64,000 bases of DNA from Saprospiraceae bacterium. Lineage in GTDB: Bacteria; Bacteroidota; Bacteroidia; Chitinophagales; Saprospiraceae. Of this stretch, positions 9,133 to 19,600 are shown piece by piece; position 1 is the stretch's first letter, and every line of letters begins with the position of its first letter. Both the position numbers and the translations under genes were made by a program. The notes under the pieces are model-generated. The model saw only the letters and a list, made by a program, of their open reading frames with translations, searched no databases and was not told the origin of the DNA. Where the stretch lies: NCBI GenBank assembly GCA_016714985.1, contig JADKBS010000015.1, positions 131,561 through 195,560 on the forward strand. Reading direction: 5' to 3'.

Positions 9133-12100
9133 ATGCGACACGTTTCTATTTCCAAATGGCTGTTTTGCAGCTTCCTTTTCATCGCCAATTTTTCGTTCAG
9201 CCAACACCAGCACCTCTCCCAAAAGCCAGCGCCGACCACGGGCTTCTGTGCCCAATCGGAGGTGATGGAGCGTGCCATGCGGAAAAGCCCGAAATTGCGG
9301 CAGCGCCATGAAGCAATCGAAAAGCAGGTTTACCATGCTTTTAATGGGCTTAAAAAAGCTGGCAAACAGTTCCCTCCCACCTATACCCTGCCCGTGGTTG
9401 TCCATATCGTCCACAATGGCGGTGCCGAGAACCTGTCCGACGCCACGGTGTTGCAGGGCATCCAAGACCTGAACGACGCATTTGCCAACGTTGGCTACTA
9501 CGACCCCACTTCCGGCGTGGATACCAAAATCCAGTTCTGCCTCGCCAAACGTGACCCCAACGGCAACGCCACAACGGGCATCACCCGCAACCAATCCGCC
9601 CTGACGGACATGGACTTGGATTTTCAAGACATCCAACTAAAAGACCTGAACCGCTGGGAACCCACCCAGTACGTCAATATATGGCTGGTAAAGGAGATTT
9701 GCAGCAGTTCCTACGGTTGTGGGGTGGCGGGCTATGCCTACTTTCCCTCCTCGCACGGCAACCCCGAAGACGGCATCGTGATGGAAGCCGAATATTTTGG
9801 CATCAGCCAAGGTACATCGGGCGTGCAAGTCCATGAAATGGGGCATTACCTTGGCCTCTACCACACCTTCCAAGGCGGCTGCTCGAACAGCGACTGCCTC
9901 GCCAACGGCGACCGGGTCTGCGATACCCCGCCTGACCAAAGCACGGCTGCCGTTCCCTGTGGCACTTCCGCAAACAGTTGCTCGACCGACACGAACAGCG
10001 GGTTCAGCACAGACCAGAACGACCTCATCGAGGGCTATATGGACTACGGCGATTTCGATTGCTGGTCGGTGTTCACGCAGGGCCAGTCCGACCGAATGGC
10101 TTGGCATATCGAGAACATCCGGCCCAGCTTGTTGGAATCACAGGGGCTGTGTTGACCCTTGCACTTCGGCTCTGACGGCTTCTTTTTCCAACAGCAGTAA
10201 CTCGGTGAACATCGGCGGCACGGTCAATTTCACCAATGCCTCTAACAACGCTTCCAGCTATAATTGGACGGTGGACGGCACGGCCTTTGCCAGCACCCAA
10301 AATGCCAACTATACTTTCATTGCCATTGGGCAATTTGAAGTGTGCCTCACGATTGGCAACGCAGACCCGAATTGCAGCGATAAGGCTTGCAAGACTATTA
10401 ACGTGACTTGTCCCGTGTCGGCCAGTTTCACTACTAGCAACCCCTACCCTGCCCCAGGACAACAAGTGACCTTTGCCAATGCCAGCACCAGTGCCAATAG
10501 CTACGCATGGTCGGTGGATGGGATGCCAGCGGGCAATACGGCCAACCTGACCTATACCTTCAACAACCCCGGCGTGAGCAGGATTTGCTTGACGGCCAGC
10601 AACGGGCTTTGTGGAAATGAGTTTTGCCAACAGGTGTTTGTTTTCCAAAACACGGGCGGCCCTGGCGAGTGTGACACCTCCTTCCTCCGCACCTACGGCA
10701 CCCCCCTCGGCGACGAGCGTGGGCAAGCGCTTGTAGAGATACCCGCAGCCCTTGGCGGTGGCTTTCTCCTTGGAGGTAGCAAATTGGACAGTGCCATGCT
10801 GACTCGCCTCGATGTCAGCGGGAACATCGTCTGGACCCGCTCATTTGACGCAACCTCACAAGGGCCAATGGATGTGCCGGACATCATCGTGGACTTGATG
10901 TTCGACAGCGACAACAACGTGGTCGGCTGCGGCCATACCTACGATGAGCCGGACGGGAATGTGGAGGGCTTCATTTTCAAGTACAATATTGCCACCAACG
11001 ACATCCTTTGGGTCAATGAGTTGGACCTTTTTCCAGACCCTGCGTTGGAGTTTTACACCTCCGTCTCCGAAAAATCGCCCGGCGGCAATTACATCGTTTC
11101 TGGTACTATCAACGAAGCATTTGGCACTAGTGGCAACGGGGAGAACGGTGCTATTTTGGAAATCAACCGAAACAGTGGCACAAATGTCTGGCAGCATACC
11201 TACCACCTTGGCTCATCCGATTCTTTTCAAAAAACGCTCCTCCACAATGGGGCCATTTATACGACAGGGCGGTACAATTTCGACAACGGCGGCACGGCCC
11301 GCATGAGGCCCGAGTATGACGAAGATGAACCTTCACAAATTGTCCAGCAATGGTCGAAGCTCTACCTACGTGCCGTCAATAGCAACACCAATGCCCGCCT
11401 CTATTCTAGCGATATGGTGGTGGACAATGGACTCGTCGTGGTGGGCCAAGGCGACAACTCAGGAACGAGCACCTCCAATGTTACCCCCTTCCTTTTCAAG
11501 ACCGACAACGATGGCAACCTGCTTTGGGCTTGGAGCTATGACATACCCGGCGCAAACACCGAAGTAAGCACCAAGGTGTTGAACCTCCCCGATGGCTATA
11601 TCTGCATGGGCTACTATACCGCCAGCAGCCAAGACGTGTTTTTGTTCAAAACAGACAAGCAAGGCCAATTGCAATGGTCGAAATCTTACGGGAACGACGA
11701 CGCCGAAGACGCATTCGACATGGTTTATGCCAATGGGCAAATCTATTTCACGGGCAAGACAAAAGCCGCAACGCCCGGCGCCACCTTTGATGTTTACTTC
11801 GCAAACATCGGCGTGGATGGCATCTCCAATGCACTCGACAGTTGCAACCTTTTCAGCGACCTGAACATGACCGCAACGCCTTACAAATCCCTACAATGCC
11901 CAGCATAACCTTACCGACCTGAATCAAAATTGGAATAATTTCATAGACGATTATATCGTCACGGAAACCGCAGTGCAGTCCACCACGGTCTGCTTCCAAC
12001 CCTGCCTCGATACCTGTGAGGTGGTGCCCAATGCCTTCTATCAAATGGCCTCGGCCACCTGCCAAGGGGACAGCCTCCAAGTCAGCCTAACGGCCTGCAA

Positions 12101-15100
12101 CCTCGGCAACTTCGACTTGCCAGCGGGAACGCCGATTAGTTTTTACCTCGGCAATCCGACCGCGACAAATGCCACTTTGCTTGGCACTTATGCATTGCCG
12201 CAGGCACTCATAAAAGATGCATGCGGCACCTTCCAGTACATCATTTCGGCGCCGCCAAACACCACCATCTATGTGATGCTCAACGACGACGGCACCGCAC
12301 GCCAAGGCCGTTCACGCTGGCCGATTTCATGGCCGATGAGATGGAATGCGACTACGCCAACAACCTCGGCGGCTTCATGCACGACTTCACAGCCCCCGTG
12401 CTCAACCTTGGCCCGGATATTTCAGCATGTGAAAATGGCGTAACTGCATTGGATGCTGGCCCCGGCTTCGCTTCCTACCGCTGGCAAGATGGCAGTACCG
12501 AGCAGACTCTGACCGCCTTCGCTCCTGGCACCTACAGCGTCACCGTGACGGATGCCTGTGGCGGCACACAGACCGATGCCGTTCAAATCACCACCGACCC
12601 GGCCACCGTGCTCGACCTTGGCCCCGACCTCGAAATCTGCGCTGGCGGCAGCCAAACCCTCCATGCCACGGGCTTCACCACTTACCAATGGACCCCTGCG
12701 GATTACCTGAGCTGCACGGACTGCCCCAACCCAATCATCACCCCCACAGCAAACATTACCTATACCGTTGTAGCCACCAATGCCGCAGGTTGCATCAGCG
12801 TTGACACAGTTTCCGTCTCGGTGTTGCCCCGCATCGAATCCGTGGCGGATGTCGTGCTTTGCGAAGGCGATACGGTGATGGTGTTTGGGATGCCCGTCAC
12901 TTCGACGGGTGAGTTCTCGCAGATCTACACCGCTTCTACGGGCTGCGATTCCATTGTCACCATCAGCGTGGGTTTGATTGAAATCGTGGAATCCGTAGCA
13001 GATGTCGTGCTCTGCGAGGGCGATACGGTGATGGTCTTCGGGATGCCAGTCACTTCGACGGGCGAGTTCTCGCAGACCTACACTGCTGCAACGGGCTGCG
13101 ATTCCATTGTCACCATCAGCGTGGGTTTGATTGAAATCGTGGAATCGGTAGCAGATGTCGTGCTATGCGAGGGCGATACGGTGATGGTGTTTGGGATGCC
13201 CGTCACTTCGACGGGTGAGTTCTCGCAGATCTACACCGCTTCTACGGGCTGCGACTCTATCGTCACCATCAGCGTGGGCATGATACCCAAGGAATATACG
13301 CAAGAAAGCCGCCGTATCTGCCAAGGAAGCACCACCAATATTTTTGGGACGCCCACCAGTGCAGCCGGCGCTTATTCCATGACCTTTGCCTCGTCGGCAA
13401 CGGGCTGCGACTCCATCCACACCATCGTTCTAACGGTGGATGCCATCAACCTTGGAATAACGCCCATCAACGTCTCTTGCAGCACCCTCGGCTCGGCCAC
13501 GGTGAACGTGGGCGCTGGCAATGGGCCTTTCACTTACCAATGGAGCAATTCGGGAACGGCGGCATCCATCAGCAACCTTGCCGCAGGCAGCTATACCGTC
13601 ACCGTCACGGATGTTAATGGCTGCACCAATACGGCCAGCACTGCCATCCAAGGCGCTTTGGGGCCAGGTGCAAGCATCAGTGTGCTGGCGCAACTGACGG
13701 AGGATGAACCCGATAACGGCAAGCTCACTGCCTCGGCCACAGGTGGCACTGCACCGTTCAGCTTTGCCTGGAGCAACAGCGAAACCACTGCCACGATTGA
13801 TAGCCTTTCGTCGGGAGCCTACACCGTCACCGTTACCGACGCCAATGGCTGCACAGCTTCGGCCACTGCCTACCTGTACGTGCCAGCCTGCACGGGCGGC
13901 AAAATCTGGAACGACATGGACCGGGACGGCTGCCAAGACGCCCCAACGCCGGGTTCCAGCGAAACGGGTATTGGACAGGTGACGCTTTTCCTTTCCGGAA
14001 CAACGATTTGGGGGCAACCCGTGGCAGACACGACCGTTTCTGCCATCAATGGCGAGTACATCTTCGAGGGGCTGGCTCCCGGCAATTACATCGTAAAAAT
14101 CAAATTGCCACCGAACTGGAGCCTTTCGCCCACCAAGGCCTGCAACGACGATACGCATGACAGCGATTTCAACACGACCACCCTGCTCAGCGGCGTGGTA
14201 AACCTCGTGGAAGGCCATTGCTGCCTGACCGTGGACGGCGGCCTGTTCGACGCCTGCCTCAACCTTGCCACTACAGGCCAAATCTGCTGCGACCAGGCTC
14301 TTTGCGGCCCCGGCAACGACCCTGCGCCCATCACTTCGCTCGTGCCCGCTGGCGGCGGTGGCGGTGCTACGCAATACCTATGGATGTACTCGACCGTGGG
14401 CGGCCCGATGGGCTCCAATTGGACGACGATAGCCGGTGCGAATGGCCCCGGCTACGACCCCGGCCCGCTCTCGCAGACGATGCATTTCGTTCGCTGCGCA
14501 AAATCGGCGACCTGCACCACTTGGCTGGAATCCAATTTCGTGACCATTACCGTCTCCAACGTGGCCGTTGCGGACATCATGCCCACTGGCTCCATCTGCA
14601 TCAATGACCCCGTTACTTTCACTGCCGCTGCCAATGGCACTGGCGCTGTGTATAGCTGGAATTTTGGCCCTTGGGCCACCCCCAGCACCTCCAGCCAGCC
14701 GACTGTCAGCGTAGTATTCAGCCAAGCGGGTGTCACCAACGTCGGACTGACGGTAAGCCGCAACGATTGCGTCAGCACGGAGTCCATGAGCATTACCGTT
14801 TCCAATAGCCCTACCTACTGTGGCATGGGCATAACCCAGCCGGGCAATGGCGGCCAGTCCGCAATTGCACCATCGGTACAAGTTGCGGGACAGTTCAGCG
14901 CCTACCCCAATCCGTTCAGCGACGTCCTGACGGTGGCTTGGGATGCAGGCATCGAATCGGTTGTTTCCGTGAAATTGTACAGCGTGGAAGGCAGGCTGCT
15001 GCACAGTGGCCAATCAGGGGACGGCGATTCACAATATTTGGCTGAACTTGGGAGCCTATTGCCGGGAGTTTACTTGCTGCATTTGCAATCGGAAAATGGG

Positions 15101-15136
15101 GAGGCGGCGGTGTTTAGGGTTGTGAAGGAAAAGTGA
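9133..15136 (+). CDS. Giant M43-family metalloprotease-adhesin with PKD, SprB-like repeats and T9SS signal (three frame breaks)
   Basis: About 2,000 residues once frames are joined near 10153, 11885 and 12297; each break is repaired by one inserted base. Residues 1-23 form a signal peptide (MRHVSISKWLFCSFLFIANF). Residues 234-244 are HEMGHYLGLYH, the HExxHxxGxxH zinc site of pappalysin-like (M43) proteases, followed by the Cys-rich segment and YMDYGDFDCW Met-turn region usual for the family. Next come two PKD-like domains (about 10190-10650), a delta-60/beta-propeller-like stretch (10680-11870), then Ig-like and SprB-like repeats (GPFTYQWSNSGTAASISNLAAG, TVTVTDVNGC), three 51-residue tandem repeats, an SdrD-B-like module (GKIWNDMDRDGCQD), a last PKD domain and a C-terminal T9SS sorting domain (SAYPNPFSDVLTV...GVYLLHLQ). 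It is predicted to be secreted and to act on extracellular protein. A terminator follows the stop. Confidence 0.8.
12836..13279 (+). repeat. Three tandem 153-bp units inside the M43 adhesin
   Basis: Units start at 12836, 12989 and 13142, a constant period of 153 bp (51 codons). They are nearly identical in DNA, with only scattered changes. Each encodes ESVADVVLCEGDTVMVFG followed by a TSTGEFSQ(I/T)YTA segment and TGCDSIVTISVG. A fourth, strongly diverged unit follows to about 13437 (RRICQGSTTNIFG...TGCDSIHTIVLTV). In-frame period and near identity point to recent tandem duplication. Confidence 0.9.
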
Positions 15137-15170
15137 TAAAGTGCTGATTCAACTACCTCCGCAATTAAAA

Positions 15171-15209
15171 AACAAGGACGGCGGCTGCCCTGCAGTCGCC
15201 GTCCTTGTT
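15171..15209 (+). terminator. Terminator hairpin of the M43 adhesin gene
   Basis: 18-bp arms 15171-15188 and 15192-15209 (AACAAGGACGGCGGCTGC against its complement with one G-T type mismatch) enclose three bases and are followed by a T-run, 34 bases after the stop codon. Confidence 0.85.
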
Positions 15210-15248
15210 TTTTAGGGTTTTTGGCTTCACCCCGAAGTTCAACGTAGG

Positions 15249-15294
15249 CCGGAACCCCAGTTCCGGCGAAATCCTACCGGAACTGGGGTTCCGG
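15249..15294. repeat. 18-bp perfect inverted repeat
   Basis: Arms 15249-15266 and 15277-15294 (CCGGAACCCCAGTTCCGG and complement) enclose ten bases. A weaker extension, AACGTA/TACGTT, lies outside the arms. The arm is itself partly self-complementary. Confidence 0.85.
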
Positions 15295-15308
15295 TGTACG
15301 TTTGGCTC

Positions 15309-15398
15309 ATGCCCAAAACTTGGCAACGAGCAGGATAATTCCCACCAAAGCCGATATTGAGACGCATCTTATAGTTCACGCCGCCAAGTTTTGGGCAT
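15309..15398. repeat. 90-bp element with perfect 16-bp terminal inverted repeats
   Basis: ATGCCCAAAACTTGGC at 15309-15324 is matched perfectly by its complement at 15383-15398, with 58 bases between. The size and layout are MITE-like, but I see no clear target-site duplication. Confidence 0.65.
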
Positions 15399-15406
15399 TT
15401 GAAATT

Positions 15407-15457
15407 GCTATTGGCCATTTGCTATTGGCCTACAGCCAATAGCAAATGGCCAGCAGC
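15407..15457. repeat. 23-base near-perfect inverted repeat just before the GldK-like gene
   Basis: Arms 15407-15429 and 15435-15457 pair at 21 of 23 positions around CTACA. The element ends 34 bases before the chosen start codon at 15492, so the upstream in-frame ATG at 15399 that would translate through it is unlikely to be used. Confidence 0.8.
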
Positions 15458-15491
15458 TAACGGCCAGAAGTATAAGCACAAACAGTATGCT

Positions 15492-16514
15492 ATGAGGCAT
15501 TTATTGCTCGTTTTATCAATTTGCTGGTTATCACAAACCATTGTGGCAGCCCAACCCTTTTTTCCTGTAACCCCTCGAAAGCTTCAAAAATCTTTTATCC
15601 AAACAGAGGAGTTCGGCTTCCGGCGGATGCCAGTCACCAACCGGGAGTACCTAATGTTCATTTGCTGGAACATCAGCGTGTTTGGCACTTCGTACCCCGA
15701 TTATGTGCTTGACTTGCTCCCGCAATCTTGCATCAACCGGGACGACCTCTCAAGTGACGATTTCCAGACGCTCTTCAATAACTCGACCGGCCTACTCAGC
15801 AACTATATCCTAAACGTTAAATACCTGGACTATCCCGTGACGGGTCTTTCGAGACATCAAATTGCGACGCTATTAAAATGGCTCAGCGACCGCTACAACG
15901 AGCGTATCCTGATTGTTACTGGCCATATCAATTTCAATTACCTTCAAAAGGATGAGGATTGCTTCGTATTAGAAGCGTACTTGGCCGACCAATATGTGGG
16001 GAGCACACGCAACGGGAAAACCATGCGTTGGCAGGATAAGCTGTTCTTGCCCAGTTTCCGACTGCCCTTCGGGCACGAGATGAGCTTTGTACAACTGAAT
16101 ACCCGCAACAAGACCTTGTTCAGGAAATACAAGTCTGGCAAATCTGGTTTCCTCGAACCTTGGTACCATCATTTTTTAAAAATAAACGAAACAAAGCAAG
16201 AAATCACCTTCAACCTGATCAAGGATATCAAGATTTCCGCACCAGCCAAGGAATATAGGTTCAACGAAGCCTTAACCAATGCAACACTAGAATGGTCGTC
16301 AAACTATTTTCAAGGCACCAAATACTTGGACGAAACACCCATTCTCGAAAAAACCCAATATGGCCAAATGGACTTTATGCTGATAGGCAATTCCAGTCTC
16401 GGCAGGCCCATTGTCTCCCCTTTTTACAAATATAGCAACAAAGCCCTACCACCCGGCCAAGTGTATTGGGTAGCTTATGAGCATATTATTCCGCTCAGTT
16501 CTAGTCCAAAATAA
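15492..16514 (+). CDS. Secreted GldK/SUMF1-like protein, function uncertain
   Basis: 340 residues from the ATG at 15492, which gives a clean signal peptide (MRHLLLVLSICWLSQTIVAAQ). The frame is open further upstream to 15399, but that part translates a palindrome. Residues about 44-80 (FGFRRMPVTNREYLMFICWNIS region, then SYPDYVLDLLPQ) and YLDYPVTGLSRHQIATLLKWL resemble the TN-x-EY-x-x-F and YPVxGVSxxQAxxxxxW landmarks of the formylglycine-generating-enzyme (SUMF1) fold as used by gliding/T9SS proteins GldJ and GldK. The catalytic cysteines of true FGE enzymes are not evident. It could be a structural secretion-associated protein in the periplasm. The family call rests on weak motif resemblance only. 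Confidence 0.5.
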   Translation: MRHLLLVLSICWLSQTIVAAQPFFPVTPRKLQKSFIQTEEFGFRRMPVTNREYLMFICWNISVFGTSYPDYVLDLLPQSCINRDDLSSDDFQTLFNNSTGLLSNYILNVKYLDYPVTGLSRHQIATLLKWLSDRYNERILIVTGHINFNYLQKDEDCFVLEAYLADQYVGSTRNGKTMRWQDKLFLPSFRLPFGHEMSFVQLNTRNKTLFRKYKSGKSGFLEPWYHHFLKINETKQEITFNLIKDIKISAPAKEYRFNEALTNATLEWSSNYFQGTKYLDETPILEKTQYGQMDFMLIGNSSLGRPIVSPFYKYSNKALPPGQVYWVAYEHIIPLSSSPK

Positions 16515-16564
16515 AATGACATCATTATAGCTGCATTTTACAATTTACATTGATTTACTTAAGC

Positions 16565-16606
16565 GCAAGTTTGGGATTTGGCCCCTTGACCAAATCCCAA
16601 ACTTGC
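16565..16606. terminator. Bidirectional terminator hairpin between convergent genes
   Basis: Perfect 17-bp arms 16565-16581 and 16590-16606 (GCAAGTTTGGGATTTGG and complement) around CCCCTTGA. It lies between the stop at 16514 (+) and the stop at 16626 (-). Confidence 0.8.
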
Positions 16607-16625
16607 CTCTAAAGTAGGAATGGTC

Positions 16626-19600
16626 TCACTCCTCCCACACCTTCATCAACCGCCCATAAGCAGGCAGTGCCGTCTCCTCGCCACGGGCGATGACGTTGTA
16701 AGTCCCTGATTTCCAGTCGAAAACCATGACATCAATAGTGTTCACGCCCTCGTCCAATTCCACGTTCATGGTGTGGACGATGCGGCCCTGTATGTCGTAG
16801 AAGTCCAGCTTGGCGGCCTGTTCTTTTGGCGAGAACAGGTCAACGAAAACTTGGTAAGCCGATGGGTTCGGATAGACCTTCTCGAAGGTCAGGCTCAAGC
16901 GGTCTTCCTGCTTCGCAATGCTGGAGCCGTTACCGCCGCCGAAGCTGTTCACGGCCACGTCCCTTTCGAGGTAGCAGATGGTGCCCCAGCCGTTGTCAAT
17001 CAACTTGATTTGCAAGTGGTAAGTACCATCCGGCAATCCATTGACCACCAATGGGTTGGCGCAGTTGTCGAGGCACTCGAAGGCCACCGTCCAGTTGGGC
17101 CGGAAGACTTTGATGAGTACGTGCGGAGCGCTGAACCCGGCGATGGTGACTTGGCTTGGGCCGGGAGTGATGGTGACGGCGTTGCAACCCGACGGAGGTG
17201 CGCCACCCGTCACGTTTATTTGCGAAGCGTAGGTGTTGTTGTTTTCATTGCTTTCAAGAACCACGTTACCCACATCTGCCACAAGCAGGTAATAGTAACT
17301 GCCGGAAGCAGTGTTGGCAGGCACTAAATGGTTCATTGTAAGATAGGTATAAGTGTTGGTATTGATGTTTAGACCACTCAAGGTGCCGATGGTGATGTCG
17401 TCGCCGGGGCTGTAAGCTTGGTCGGTAGAAAGGACGGCACGTACTTCAACACCATTGGCAGGTGTGATGCCTAAATTGTACAACCTGAAACTAAAGGAAG
17501 ATGTACCGCCTGCTACCATGTTGGGCACATAGTTGTAGGGTGGATTGAAGATGGTAAGGTCAGCCCTTGTGTCTGTTTCTTCCTCAAGACAGGTCAATGT
17601 GGTGGCAAAGACAGCACCGTTTTTTCCCGACAGGAATACCACTTCGTTTCCAGAGTAGGCTAACCTTAAAATGCCTGACGCAAAGGGAACGCTAACATAT
17701 TTGGTCCAGAGTATGGCACTTCCCTGCATTTTACTCAGCGTAACAATGGCGGAACTTACTGTTGGTACATTGCAAAGGAAAATCTCCGCACTGTAACCGG
17801 CCCTGAGGGTATTGCCATCCGGCAATAGCAGCGTCCAACCATAGCCCGCACTGCCACTACATTCCGAAGTGTACACGCTGGTTTCATAAGAATGCTCAGT
17901 GATGTAATTGCCGTTCTCAAAATGCCCTACCCGATAGGTCTTACCGTTTGTCCCACCACGATGTCCGATATATGAATAAGAAGTTTCTATCAGGTATTGG
18001 CCACAAGCATTTTGGGACATAGTGGCAAAGGAAGAAAGCGCCTGCCCCTGTAATACCTGGCTTGAAACCGTATTCAAGCTGGCATCCATTACCACTAAAT
18101 AATAAACGGAAGAATACTCACCACCCGGGGTACGGTAGATGAAGGCAAACTGGGTTGGTGTGACTTGAAAAGCCGAAGTCACATACATGCCATAAATGTA
18201 CGAATAGCTTCCAACCACCGCAGTGGACTGGATATTGTAACTTCCATCTGTTCTGATGGCGAAAAGTTTTGGATCTGATGTCTTGCTGGCAAAAAATACA
18301 AAGCCACCGTTGAACTCGGTAAAGTTCAAAACTGCATTGTACTGGCTTGTAATAGCTGTTGGAAGTGGCTGGCTATATACAACCGTATTGCCGAGTTTTT
18401 TCTCCATGTTGCCCCCCTCAATCTGATAGGATGGATAAACTGGCATGGCGCCAGCCGGTTGATTTGAGACTACTTCTCCAAACGCATTGAACGTGGCTTT
18501 TTCGTAACCGGTAGCTGATGAATGGAACACCTCCAGATTCCCCAAACTGTTGTTCTGGACGCATTCGACGTAACCGCCACCCACTAAGTCATCGCAGATA
18601 GCTTGACCTGGTGCAGCTTGTACGAGGAAAGGCACCGATACGGTGTTGTTGTTCTCGTTGCTCTCCGTCACTTGAGCATCGGCGTCCACCTTGAGGTGCA
18701 GGTAGTATTGGCCTGGAGCGAGCGAGGTTGGCAGCGTGGAGGCTCCCGGCACCCAAGTTGCGCTGAAGCCAGCGATGAAATTGCCCGTTGGCACGATGCC
18801 GTCCTGTATGCCCGTGGTGTTGAAAGTAGGGTTGGTGGAAATCCATGCCCGTACGATGAAATCCTGCGGGGCGTTGCCGTTGCCGATATTGGCGAGGTCG
18901 AAATAATAAGCCAATATCTGCCCCGGTGTGCCCGGCCCATTGGCAAAAACGAGGTTCGAGATGGTCAAGTCCGGTGTCAAAACAGGTGGTGCAGTACCAC
19001 CGCTGTTAGCCTCGTCGTCCTGAACTGGCGTTGGCGGCGCTCCGTTGTTGGGCTGCGAGTCCACGTCCGTTTCATTGGCAGCGGAGACCTGAGCGTAGGT
19101 AATCGGTGCACCGTTTTGCAAGAGGAAATAGCTCACCCGCAGCGTGGCCGTGCCGTTGGCGGGCACGCTGCCCACCGTCCAGACTTGGTCGCCGTTCGGG
19201 TTGAAACTGCCTTGCGAAGCAACGAACTCATTGCCGCCCGTATAGACCACGCCAGCAGGTTTCATCCATTTAACCTTTACGCCCGTTGCCACTTGCGGCC
19301 CTTTGTTGACGAGGGTGAGGGTGGTCGTGTAATTGCTGTAAATGACGGGGTTGGCGGTGTTTTGCACCATGGAAAGCTCCAGGTCAATGCCGCTGCCACC
19401 GCCTGATGTCACCGTCACGGATTGGTCTTTGTAATTGCTCAAATAAACATCCTCGCAAAAACTGGTATTGGCGTACATCCTGATAGGATGCGAACCAGTT
19501 GGCACCGAAGGCGGCACGGTGACTTGTACGGTTTTCGTCACGGTGTTCGATTGGTTGAAATCGGCAAGGGTATAGTTGACCGATCCAAGCGCAATATTTG

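Larger units (their letters stand above)
15137..15491. other. Palindrome-rich intergenic region
   Basis: After the terminator this stretch contains three further inverted repeats (15249-15294, 15309-15398 and 15407-15457) and little else. Inside the 15309-15398 element the minus strand can be read as GGVNYKMRLNIGFGGN, which resembles the final strands of an outer-membrane barrel and may be a trace of a lost gene. No complete gene is seen. Confidence 0.5.

Noticed and set aside
10140..10160. Programmed ribosomal frameshift in the M43 gene
   Set aside because: No slippery heptamer or downstream pseudoknot is seen, and the same kind of break occurs in many unrelated genes here.
13430..14374. 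314-codon minus-strand frame
   Set aside because: Antisense to the M43 adhesin; no recognisable motif.
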